From NCBI RefSeq assembly GCF_019703515.2, contig NC_059365.1:42304501-42368500 (forward strand): a stretch of DNA of 64,000 bases. Reading direction: 5' to 3'. Numbering within the stretch: the stretch's first letter is position 1; the number at the start of each line of letters is the position of its first letter. The DNA comes from Myxocyprinus asiaticus. Lineage: Eukaryota > Chordata > Actinopteri > Cypriniformes > Catostomidae. The notes beneath the pieces are model-generated. The model was not told where the DNA came from and did no database searches. It was given only the letters and a program-made list of their open reading frames with translations. The position numbers and the translations under genes are program-made. This document shows positions 55,208 to 64,000 of the stretch, piece by piece.

Positions 55208-57290
55208 TCTTATATATTATCTAAAATGTGAAATTAATAACAGTCAAAACATATAAATTATTTAATAAAGGATAGATACAGAAGATGCCTTTTAAAGGGG
55301 TTTCTAGACTATTTGAATCTGTATCATGACTGAAAGGTCAAGGGACATATTTGTCACCATATTTGATAATGACCAAGGCATACTGATCTGTTACTTGACT
55401 GTGATTATGTTGTTGCACAATAGCCCATCACTAGGTGTCAGAAGATACACAGCAACAGAAGATATTTCCCCTTTAAGAGAGAACAACGGTTGTAGACATA
55501 TGATGTAAATAAAATCTTTGTCATTTAAGGTGCGATAGGAGCGACAAGCAGAACACAAGAGACATCATCTTAATGTAATGGAGATAATCAGACCACATAC
55601 ACTGAAGACTTATACATAAACATTGTGCATGTATTGAAACTGATTTCCCAATGCAGGAGTTTGGGCATGCAAAAACTGTTGTAAACAAAAGAGCAATGTG
55701 AACCTGAACGTGGCTCACCCATGTGACACGGCTGGCACGCTGGTAGAACACAATCTTTCTCACACTGAATATGAAGATCGGTGTGCACTGAGACTCTTGT
55801 AAAATGAAACATTGCCAGTTGAAAAGTCATACTGATCCAGTATAAAGAGTATGATGAACAGATAATCTAGAACATTGATACCAAAAATCTAAAACCCCAA
55901 CAACCACCAGTTAGATGCATATAACAACTGTTCCCCCAAGAGCAGAATAAACAGGGGACTTGCATATTTTGCTGATTGAGACCAGGTGCACTGAGAAGTG
56001 ATGTATAATCCAAATAGGACTGTTTTCTTGAAAAGCAAAGGCATAGGGTGTATCATGATTGTGTGTTTCGCTCACGTGCAAGAGAGTGAAAATAATGGAG
56101 GCATAACGAGTGATGAAAGACAGCTGTAGGGAGCTTATAAAGCAGAGACTGGATTGTGATTGGATGAGATGCCTGAATTGAATGAATGCATATAGATCCC
56201 GAGTCTTCCTTAAAGAACTACCACTTACGCTTCCATATCCAATCTTTGTTGCCTAAATATAAATTTGCTAAATTAGGCAACTCCAGCAACTGTCATGTGA
56301 TTTCCCCGCACTGATACCAAGAAGGGAAATATTGACAACTTTACATCTCAAATAACACATTTAAGAATTTATTTAAGTGCTTCAGTAAAAATACAACATT
56401 CACATTTCTGCTTTTACGTAAATCCTCCATAATGCCTTGCTTTATAGACTTTAATTGTAAGTACCTTACTGTAAAAAACATTTCATTTTCTGTCAATATT
56501 ATTTTCTGTAGTAATTGACAGCATTTCACAAATGCTGTGGATAGACCTTAACTCGCATTGAACTCGCACTTTCCTTCAATATTTTAGGTGGGTATTTATC
56601 AATGTGCGAACCAAACCTATGACTTTGAAATATGGCAACAGCAGCACCATGCATCGGTCCAAATGTTGTGCAAGATTCCACCTATATTAGAGCAAAGAGT
56701 GTATTTGCATCTGCAACCATGCATTGGCACTTAGCTTTACACTCCCATCTGTCTTCTTGGGGCTGCGGGCCAGCGTGGCCGCCTTCCTCCTTTAAATATT
56801 TGTGCAGAATCTGGAGGGGACACAGAGTTAATTACAGATTAATCATATGGATCTGATCAATGACCAATACAGCCATCTAAATAAATTGAACTTAAGGGAA
56901 GTTGCATCCTTGCCAGGATGCTGTGTCTGCTGACAGCATTAATTCATCTAGGGTCATCATTGAAAATGGACTTTACGCAGTTAAATTACTGAAAATCTGG
57001 ACTGGCTTACAGTGAGAGCTGTTTATTTGGTTTTGAAGACACTGATTCTGGGAAATGAAAGTCATTGTCTGTCTCCTTCTTGATTTAGTATCCAGGATGT
57101 CATTGTATCTGTTGGATTATGCCAACAGACACAATGACACCCCACCATAAATAAATGTTAAAAGGAAGAGAGGGTCATAAGATGTGATTGAACATCATAA
57201 AGTGTATCATAGATTTCCTAGATTAAGATGAAGGTTTGCATCAACAAAATAGATTTGGGTTTAAATTAGATTTCCCTGGGTTAGTAATAA
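55208..57290. other. Stretch mostly free of recognised repeats
   Basis: No TIRs, LTRs, SINE boxes or retroelement domains were recognised. Positions 56600-56960 stand out for balanced composition and homeodomain-type core sites (GTTAATTACAGATTAATC, GCATTAATTC). This could be a conserved regulatory element, but that is inference from composition alone. Confidence 0.35.
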
Positions 57291-57299
57291 ATCCTGTTT

Positions 57300-57780
57300 T
57301 GTCTTTCAAGATTTCATTCTCTACAGTTGTAAACCCTGGGTTACAGTTCTTATTTGCATATTTATGAGGTCAGTAACATTGATTGGACAGCATGTGATGA
57401 GCATGCAACACATTTTAATAAATGCTTGTCCATCTGTGGAAATGTCATCTCTCCAGTTAATACGCTTGCCTTCACTTCACTTTAACATTTTTAATTGTTT
57501 CCTTTTGAAATTAAACAGAGATGCTGAAACTAAACAGCATGAATGTTTTGTGACGGCACAAAGTGCGCAAATATTTAATTAGGCAAACATAGAGACTGTT
57601 TATGATTGGTTGCTTTGGAACTGCAATTCAAGGTTACTTCTGGAGAAGGGCTTCATAACCCAGGGTGCTACAAATGTGAAGTGTGACGTGTTGCTTAACC
57701 CAGGGTTAAAAGTGGCCTTGACCCAGTACTAAAAAAACAAAAAACAAGTTAACCCAGGCTCCAGCACACTGTGAAAAGCT
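57300..57780. repeat. Repeat with CCCTGGGTTA / TAACCCAGGG ends
   Basis: AACCCTGGGTTACAGTT at 57331 is mirrored by CATAACCCAGGGTGC (about 57655) and TTAACCCAGGGTTAAAAGTG (57695). The repeated inverted motif suggests a MITE-like element. The boundaries and target duplication are unclear. Confidence 0.45.
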
Positions 57781-58433
57781 CAATAGTATCAGTGTTTTAC
57801 AACAATCCTGCATAATGTACTTTTGGACCATTATACTCAGTCATGAAATTATGTTCACAACCAATTTTACTTCAGCTATCTTATGTATTTCCAAATGAAA
57901 TCGGATATTCAACAAGAAGTAAATGTATGGGGCTTGATATTTGGAAATTGATTGGATTGTGAAAAATGCCATACAAGATTGGAGCCAGACCTGAGTTTGC
58001 AGTGGATTGTGGAGGGCTACTCCCCTCCTGAAACACCACATACTGTATGGTTATGGAGATAAGTTTTACTGATGTAACATTTACTAACCTTTACTACTTT
58101 AATTTTAACCTGCATATTGGCAAGATTTTTAGAAAGATTGCATTATCTACAACAGTAGCCTGAAACAATGCCCAAATACCTATTTGTCTATATGTGAACT
58201 GTTAAACTTTACATTAATATTACCTTTTTTAAGGGTTGATAAAGGGGTTCATTAACATCTAATAATTCATTTACAAATGTGTTATAAATAATCATTATTA
58301 ATTTATATCAATATGCATAAAAAGGGTGACTTTCATGCAATAATTTCAAAATAGTGAGCAATTTTACCTCACATGTTATAAATGCCTAATAGCACTTATT
58401 CAGCATGTGGATAAAGCATTTATGAAGCATTTA
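57781..58433. other. Intergenic, with an old AT-rich repeat at 58200-58430
   Basis: Phrases such as TTACAAATGTGTTATAAATA and GTTATAAATGCCTAATAGC recur, as in degenerate fish dispersed repeats. No genes were seen. Confidence 0.4.
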
Positions 58434-58981
58434 TTAAAGGTGCAATATGTAACAATTTTCATGTAATATTCGCCCTTTTTTTTGCCAATGTGTGAACGGC
58501 TTGTAACGCAACTTAAAAAATGAGCCCTTCCCAGACTTCCTAGGTTGCCTATTAAAGCCTGTAGACTGATTTTCATGCGAAGGGAGTGGGTCGCTTTTGC
58601 CAGGAAAAGCAAAAGGATGTGACGTTTATGCGCGCTCCCGAAAGCCTTGCCTCAGTGCTTCTCTTCCGCTATTCAACAGCGACAACAAACTGCAACAATA
58701 GGTAACGTTATCTTAGAGATGGAATCCAGCAAACGGCCGGCTCCCAGCACAACACCGACTCCTAAACAAACTCCTAAACATTTATCTAGTGAATCCCGTC
58801 TGGCTAAGCGTGAATGTGATCGTGGTCGAGCGAAAACTAGAGTGAATTTCTATTTTATAAACAGCTACTGTCATCATCCACCAAATTTAGCTAACAGCTA
58901 TTGATAAAGCTGGCTAGCTAGCTAACGCCGACATAGGCTATCGTATAAATGCAGTCAATGTATCATGCAAAGAAAAGTGAT
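58434..58981 (+). mobile_element. TTAA element, left part, cut by an LTR element
   Basis: It starts TTAA-AGGTGCAATATGTAACAA, a terminus related to family A and to the 14431 element. It carries a short ORF and then meets the LTR at 58982. The right terminus is not in the window. Confidence 0.6.
58719..58904 (+). pseudogene. Short ORF of a TTAA element (basic AKRE motif)
   Basis: ATG at 58719 opens MESSKRPAPSTTPTPKQTPK, then HLSSESRLAKRECDRGRAKT, then RVN, after which the frame leaves the shared pattern and ends at a TGA. The block A-K-R-E-x2-R-x3-K-x3-N is shared with the ORF at 14746-15292, where it is followed by NIGLAF. The sequence after RVN may be intronic or rearranged. Highly basic and Pro/Ser-rich at the start; a nuclear protein is conceivable, but the function is unknown. 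Confidence 0.5.
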
Positions 58982-59296
58982 TGTGACGATCCAGGCAAGG
59001 AATGAGGATCTAATGAAGCTTTAATGAAAACAAAAGATGAACAAAGTAACTCAGAATATAACGGAAACCAGACACAGAACATGACTACACATGTGAAGAC
59101 TGACAAAGGAAACAGGGAAAACAAGAGCTTAAATACACTGGGCAAAGGGCAAAGAAGGGAACGAGGAACACCTGTGGAAACAATCAGGGGAAAACCAATC
59201 ATAAAATGAAACTACAAAGGACTACAAACTAACAGGAAACAGAAACATGGGAAATTTCAACATAAAAGTCAATGCAAACACAGAGAATATGTGACA
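58982..59296 (-). repeat. 3' LTR of the gag-only element
   Basis: 315 bp, TGTGACGATCC...AATATGTGACA. It matches 61225-61540 except for small indels. Confidence 0.9.
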
Positions 59297-59306
59297 GAGC
59301 CCCCTT

Positions 59307-60540
59307 TTAAGGAGCAGATTCCAGACACTCCCAAAAAAAAAAAAAAAATGTCCATGGGGTGTGGGGGAAAAACAGGTAGTTCAGGGGGGCACAAGGGGTA
59401 AACAGGCAGTTCAAGGGGGCACAAGGGGCAAGGGGAGCAGAGGAACAAGGCAAAATCAGGGAGGCAGGAAACCAAGGTGGAGCCGGAGGGATGGAGAGCC
59501 AGGGCGACGCTGCAGGCTCGGAGGACCAAGTAGACCAGAGCAGATCAGGAGGGTGGCCAGGAGACCAGGGAGACCAGAGCAGATCAGGCGGACGGCCAGG
59601 AGACCAAGGAGACCAGAGCAGATCAGGCAGATGGGGAATAGTCTCTGGGGGAGCGGGCGGAGCCGCTGGGAAAATAGTCTCTGGGGGAGCGGGCGGAGCC
59701 GCTGGGGAAATAGACTCTGGGGGCAGAGCCGTGGAAGACTCTGTGGGTGGAGCCGTGGAAGGCAGAGCCGTGGCAGGCTCGAGGGGCGAAGCCGTGGAAG
59801 GCGGAGCCGTGGGAGGCTCGAGACAAAGAGTCCTGGATGAATGGGAAATTACCTCCATGGTCGCGAACATGGGATGAGACTTGGGAATGACCTCTGTAGT
59901 CATGGGCATGGGCAGAGCCTCGGGAACGACCTCTGTGGTCATGGGCATGGGAAGAGACTCAGGAACGACCTCCGTGGCCGAGAACATTGGCAGAAACTGG
60001 GAAACAACCTCCATGGTCGTGTAAACGGGAAGAGACTTGGGAATGACCTCTGTGATCATGGGCATGAGCAGAGACTCGGGAACAACCTCTGTGGTCATGG
60101 GCATGGGAAGAGACTCAGGAACAACCTCCGTGGTCGAGAACATTGGCAGAAACTGGGAAACAACCTCCATGGTCGTGTACACGGGAAGAGACTTGGGAAT
60201 GACCTCTGTGATCATGGGCATGAGCAGAGACTTGGGAACGACCTCTGTAGTTGTGAACATGGGCAGAGACTCAGGAACAACCTCCATAGTCGTGTAAACA
60301 GGAAGAGACTTGGGAACGACCTTTGTAGTCGTGGGCATGGGCAGAGACTCAGGAACAACCTCTGTGGTTGTGGGCATTGGAGGAGACTCGGGAACGACCT
60401 CCGTGGTCGAGAACATGGGCAGAAACTGGGAAACGACCTCCGTGGTCGTGTACACGGGAAGAGACTTGGGAACGACCTCCGTGGTCGTGGGCATGAGCAG
60501 AGACTCGGGAATGACCTCTGTAGTCGTTTTCTTCTCTTTC
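59307..60540 (-). pseudogene. Gag-like C-terminal part: 13-residue tandem repeats and Pro-rich tail
   Basis: On minus the frame carries about 17 copies of a 13-residue unit with consensus TTEVVPESLPMPT (59850-60530), some replaced by variants such as TTEVVSQFLPMFS or TTEVVPKSLPVYT. The variants recur in a regular order, implying higher-order duplication. A Pro-rich tail follows, with PPAPPETI repeats and three near-identical PPDLLWSPWSPG units, ending in a hydrophobic stretch near the 3' LTR. It lies one frameshift from the gag part (junction about 60530-60545). The low-complexity array is also open in other frames and on plus. Role unknown. Confidence 0.65.
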
Positions 60541-60544
60541 TCCT

Positions 60545-61207
60545 CCTCTGAATGGCTGAAGTTGGCAACGCTGGCTCTGGGACGGGCGAGGCTGGTAACG
60601 CTGACTCTGGGATGGACGAGGCTGGCAATGCTGGCTCTGGGACGGACCAGGCTGGCAACGCTGGCTCTGGGACGGATGAGGCTGGCAATGCTGGCTCTGG
60701 AACGGACGAGGCTGGCAACTCGTTGGCCGTGGCAGGCATGGGCTTCGAGACAGGGGCCGTGGAGGGCTTCGAGACAGGGGCCGTGGAGGGCTTCGAGACA
60801 GGGGCCGTGGAGGGCTTCGAGACAGGGGCCGTGGAGGGCTTCGAGACAAGGGCCATGGAAGGCTTCGAGACAGGGGCTGTGGAAGGCTTCGAGACAGGGG
60901 CCGTGGAATGCTTGGACAAGGGAGCCGAAGACGAAGGTTTTGGCCCAGGGTTCCCACTATAATCCACTGTATAAAGGGAACCGCAAAGTTCCAGAGCCCT
61001 CTCCACATATTCGCCGAGCATCCAGTGAGGATCAGCCGGCGGCATCAGTTCCCTCAGTGCACTATTCAGACTGGCCCAGAAGAAAACCACCAGACAGTGG
61101 TCTGGATAGTGCACTACATTTACCAGCTCTAAAAACTCACGGACGTGATCCTCAACTGGACGGTCCCCTTGTTGAAGGAGCAGAATTCTGACGGCCGCTA
61201 GATCCAT
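60545..61207 (-). pseudogene. Gag-like N-terminal part with two repeat arrays
   Basis: Starts MDLAAVRILLLQQGDRPVED 18 bp inside the LTR. HVREFLELVNVVHYPDHCLV, FFWASLNSALRELMPPADPH and GEYVERALELCGSLYTVDYS look like a retrotransposon Gag core, and the same YTV-x-Y-x-GNPGP motif is at 42.65 kb. Then follow about ten copies of an 8-residue unit (PVSKPSTA; 60735-60915) and about six copies of a 10-residue unit (SVPEPALPAS; 60550-60720), before the frameshift into the 13-residue array. Probable role is particle formation; no nucleic-acid-binding knuckle is visible. Confidence 0.68.
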
Positions 61208-61224
61208 TCTTTGGTCAGTCTTTC

Positions 61225-61540
61225 TGTGACGAGGCAGGTGAGGAATGAGGATCTAATGCAGCTTTAATGAAAACAAAAGATGAACAAAGTAACTCAGAAT
61301 ATAACGGGACAAAAACACGGGAAACCAGGCACAGAACATGACAACACGTGAAGACTGACAAAGGAAACAGGGAAAACAAGAGCTTAAATACACAAGGGCA
61401 AACAAGGGAATGAGGAACACCTGTGGAAACAGTCAGGGGAAAACCAATCATAAAATGAAACTACAAAGGACTACAAACTAACAGGAAACAGGAACATGGG
61501 AACTAAACAAACATTTCAACATAAAAGTCAATGCAAACAA
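61225..61540 (-). repeat. 5' LTR of the gag-only element, cut by a LINE
   Basis: Matches 58982-59280. The last ~16 bp of the LTR are missing because the LINE 3' end begins at 61541. Confidence 0.88.
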
Positions 61541-61676
61541 TCAAATCAAATCAATCAAATCACTTTATTGTCACACAGCCATATACACAAGTGCAATGGT
61601 GTGTGAAATTCTTGGGTGCAGTTCCGATCAACATAGCAGTCGTGACAGTGATGAGACATATACCAATTTACAATAA

Positions 61677-61852
61677 CATCAAATTAACACAACGCAATTT
61701 AAACATCTGTTATACATAATTAAACTCAACTTAAAACATCAAATTAACACAACACAATTTAAACATCTGTTATACATAATTACACTCAACTTAAAACATC
61801 AAATTAACACAACACAATTTAAACATCTGTTATACACATAATTACACTCAAC
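61677..61852. repeat. 60-bp tandem repeat, about 2.9 copies
   Basis: The units start at 61677, 61737 and 61797 (CATCAAATTAACACAAC...). Units 1 and 2 differ at only two positions; unit 3 has a 2-bp insertion near its end. Confidence 0.93.
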
Positions 61853-61976
61853 AATATACAAATAATAACATACACTGTACAGTATACAATATGCTGTTTT
61901 TGTTTTTTGTTTTTTACTATATAGATACTATATAGATACACATTATTCAATAAAAATTAAAATATATATGAAAAAA

Positions 61977-61978
<2 letters not shown>

Positions 61979-62047
<69 letters not shown>
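61979..62047. repeat. (TA)n microsatellite
   Basis: About 34 TA units inside the LINE 3' UTR. Confidence 0.96.
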
Positions 62048-62053
<6 letters not shown>

Positions 62054-62205
62054 ACAGTATTGTACTGTATTGACATTCAGGCTGTCGGTTGATAGTCAGT
62101 TGTTAAGAGAGACATAATATAATAACAGTAATATAATTTATGACAGTCCGGTGTGAGATAAAAGAGTAATAAAGTGCAGGGCTGATGTATTTTGATCGTG
62201 GGAGA

Positions 62206-64000
62206 TCAAGAGCTCAGAAGTCTGATTGCTTGGGGGAAGAAGCTATCATGGAGTCGGCTGGTGCGGGTCCTGATGCTGCGATACCGCCTACCTGATGGTA
62301 GCAGTGAGAACAGCCCATGGCTTGGGTGGCTGGAGTCTCTGATGATCCTCCGAGCTTTTTTCACACACCGCCTTGTATATATTTCCTGGAGGGAGGGAAG
62401 CTCACCTCCGATGATGTGTCTGGCAGTTCGCACCACCCTTTGAAGTGCTTTGCGGTTGTGGGCGGTGCTATTGCCGTACCAGGCGGAGATACAGCCAGTC
62501 AGGATGCTCTCCACAGTGCAGGTGTAGAACCGTGTGAGGATGTGGCGGTTCATTCCAAACTTCCTCAGCCGTCTCAGGAAGAAGAGGCGCTGATGAGCCT
62601 TCTTCACAACGACTTCAGTGTGGACGGACCATGTGAGTTCCTCAGTGATGTGGACACACAGGAACTTGAAGCTGCTGACTCTCTCCACTGGTGCTCCATT
62701 GATGGTGATTGGACTGTGTTCTCTGTCTTTTCTTCTGAAGTCCACCACAAGCTCCTTTGTCTTACTGACGTTGAGGGAGAGGTTGTGCTCCTGACACCAG
62801 TGTGTCAGAGTGTGCACCTCCTCTCTGTAGGCTGTTTCATCATTGTCAGTGATCAGACCTACCACCGTCGTGTCATCAGCAAACTTAATGATGGCATTGG
62901 AGTTATGTGTTGCCACACAGTCATGTGTGTACAGGGAATACAGTAGTGGGCTGAGAACACAGCCCTGCGGGGCTCCAGTGTTGAGGATCGGTGATGAGGA
63001 GATGTTGCTGCCTATTCCAACCACCTGGCGTCTGCTTGACAGGAAGTCCAGGATCCAGCTGCACAGCGAGCTGTTTAAGCCCAGAGCCCGGAGTTTCTCA
63101 TCTAGCTTGGAGGGCACTATGGTGTTGAATGCTGAGCTGTAGTCTACAAACAACATTCTCACATAAGTGTTCTTTTTTTCCAGGTGGGAGAGAGCAGTGT
63201 GTATTGTAGATGCAATGGCATCATCAGTGGAACGGTTGTTGCGGTATGCAAACTGCAGCGGGTCAAGATTGAGTGGTAATACAGAGCAGATGTAATCTCT
63301 GATTAGTCTCTCAAAACATTTGCTGATGATGGGGGTCAGAGCAACAGGACGCCAGTCATTTAAACAAGTTATTTTCGATTGTTTTGGAACAGGCACAATG
63401 GTGGATGTTTTAAAGCATGTGGGGACTACAGACAAAGAGAGGGAAAGGTTGAAAATGTCCGTAAAAACACCAGCCAGCTGGTTCGCGCACACTCTGATGA
63501 CACGGCCCGGAATGCCGTCTGGACCCGCGGCTTTGCGGATATTCACCCGTCGGAAGGATCGGGTTACATCCGCTACAGAGACGGAGAGTGAACTAACCTC
63601 TGTAGCTTCGGCCGTGAGAGCTCTCTCCGCGAGGGCGGTGTTAGTTCCCTCGAAACGAGCATAGAAAGTATTTAGCTCATCCGGTAGAGAGGCAGCGGTG
63701 TTCATGGCGGAGTTTTTATTCCCTTTAAAGTCCGTGATGATGTTAATTCCCTGCCACATGCTTCTAGAGTTGGTGGTGTTAAACTGTCCTTCAATCTTGC
63801 TCCTGTACTGGCGTTTTGCTGTTTTGATAGTTTTTCGGAGGGCATAACTGGCTTGTTTATGCTCCTCCGCGTTCCCGGAATTAAAAGCGGAGGTCCGCAC
63901 ATTAAGTGCCGCGCGAACATCGCTATTGATCCACGGCTTCTGATTCGGATAGATTCGCACAGTTCTGGTCGGAATCACTTCCTCTACACACGTTCTGATG
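62206..64000 (-). CDS. LINE ORF2, reverse transcriptase part (5' end outside the window)
   Basis: The frame is open on minus from the window edge to a stop at 62206, nearly 600 codons without a break. An [18 protein letters not shown] linker at the start marks the end of the endonuclease. RT blocks follow: [79 protein letters not shown] with the first catalytic Asp, [20 protein letters not shown], and [16 protein letters not shown] (FADD box, codons 62872-62883). The thumb region ([19 protein letters not shown], then [15 protein letters not shown]) and C-terminal block ([57 protein letters not shown]) are complete. The protein would nick DNA and copy LINE RNA. It is the least damaged gene in the window; whether the whole element is active cannot be judged without its 5' end. 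Confidence 0.92.
   Translation of the reverse strand, partial: IRTCVEEVIPTRTVRIYPNQKPWINSDVRAALNVRTSAFNSGNAEEHKQASYALRKTIKTAKRQYRSKIEGQFNTTNSRSMWQGINIITDFKGNKNSAMNTAASLPDELNTFYARFEGTNTALAERALTAEATEVSSLSVSVADVTRSFRRVNIRKAAGPDGIPGRVIRVCANQLAGVFTDIFNLSLSLSVVPTCFKTSTIVPVPKQSKITCLNDWRPVALTPIISKCFERLIRDYICSVLPLNLDPLQFAYRNNRSTDDAIASTIHTALSHLEKKNTYVRMLFVDYSSAFNTIVPSKLDEKLRALGLNSSLCSWILDFLSSRRQVVGIGSNISSSPILNTGAPQGCVLSPLLYSLYTHDCVATHNSNAIIKFADDTTVVGLITDNDETAYREEVHTLTHWCQEHNLSLNVSKTKELVVDFRRKDREHSPITINGAPVERVSSFKFLCVHITEELTWSVHTEVVVKKAHQRLFFLRRLRKFGMNRHILTRFYTCTVESILTGCISAWYGNSTAHNRKALQRVVRTARHIIGGELPSLQEIYTRRCVKKARRIIRDSSHPSHGLFSLLPSGRRYRSIRTRTSRLHDSFFPQAIRLLSS

Larger units (their letters stand above)
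58982..61540 (-). mobile_element. Gag-only LTR element with tandem-repeat protein
   Basis: LTRs at 58982-59296 and 61225-61540 (the second cut by the LINE). On minus the gag frame starts 18 bp inside the 5' LTR. A purine tract (AAAAGGGGGCTC on minus) abuts the 3' LTR, closely like the gypsy element at 33586, suggesting a related lineage. No protease, RT or integrase is present, so it would depend on another element's enzymes. Confidence 0.82.
61541..64000 (-). mobile_element. CR1/L2/Rex1-group LINE, 3' part (continues past the edge)
   Basis: On minus: a long RT frame, a ~660-bp 3' UTR with a 60-bp tandem repeat and a (TA)n array, and a terminal motif GTGTGACAATAAAGTGATTT followed by a (GATTT)-type tail at 61541-61562. 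The short repeated tail at the 3' end is typical of this LINE group. It inserted in the right LTR of the gag-only element. Confidence 0.85.

Noticed and set aside
59361..60551. Long plus-strand frames over 59.4-60.6 kb (Gly/Arg- and Asn/Leu-rich)
   Set aside because: They are shadow readings of the 39-bp repeat array and Pro-rich region; the LTR orientation and Gag core place the coding strand on minus.
61677..61852. A CRISPR-like array of regularly spaced repeats
   Set aside because: The copies are directly adjacent 60-bp tandem units without spacers, in a eukaryotic LINE 3' UTR.
62317..63664. Plus-strand frames opposite the LINE RT
   Set aside because: They are antisense to a clear RT with all motifs in order on minus.

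Overview
The window looks like nuclear DNA from a teleost fish, most likely a cyprinid-type genome. It is AT-rich, rich in microsatellites, and packed with the repeat classes typical of such genomes: DIRS retrotransposons, CR1/L2/Rex1-type and L1-type LINEs, tRNA-derived SINEs, Tc1/mariner, hAT and TTAA-ended non-autonomous DNA transposons, a Ty3/gypsy chromovirus and solo LTRs. The species is an inference. I found no convincing exon of a host protein-coding gene; nearly every long reading frame belongs to a mobile element, and nearly all are broken.

Layout, left to right. 0-8 kb: a TTAA MITE, a tRNA-headed SINE-like repeat, a hAT-like element, then a Tc1 element split by a 2.1-kb solo LTR. 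8.1-12.4 kb: a DIRS element (minus strand) inside a TIR element. 14.3-16.1 kb: a three-level nest (solo LTR inside a TTAA element inside a MITE). 16.2-16.6 kb: a relic of a LINE C-terminal domain. 17-25 kb: mostly old intergenic DNA with a tRNA-Gln fragment, a possible solo LTR, a hAT element with intact 8-bp target duplications and small MITEs. 25.4-26.8 kb: a dead minus-strand LINE.

27.4-37.5 kb: one old plus-strand L2/CR1-like LINE (zinc-finger/SGNH-esterase ORF1, endonuclease/RT ORF2) carrying five later insertions: hAT, SINE, second SINE, MITE and a gypsy chromovirus with both LTRs. 37.5-41.3 kb: a second DIRS element that landed in a TTAA MITE. 41.5-43.9 kb: a fourfold nest around a gag-only LTR element. 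44.2-45.6 kb: a TTAA element holding another TTAA MITE. 45.6-47.8 kb: no recognised repeat.

47.8-50.2 kb: the 5' part of an L1-like LINE followed by two tRNA-Gln-derived pseudogenes whose anticodons now match stop codons. 50.4-55.2 kb: a SINE, a MITE, a Tc1 element with perfect 31-bp ends, and a second Tc1 copy related to the one at 4.7 kb. 55.2-58.4 kb: sequence mostly without recognised repeats. 58.4-61.5 kb: the left part of a TTAA element, then a gag-only LTR element with striking protein-coding tandem arrays. 61.5-64 kb: the 3' part of a LINE with a long uninterrupted RT frame that runs off the window edge; it is the only coding sequence here that looks intact.

The region reads as a transposon graveyard built by insertion into insertion. 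Its main interest is the insertion order, TTAA families that share end sequences and a short peptide motif, the tRNA-Gln relics with stop-codon anticodons, and the tandem-repeat gag-like proteins.
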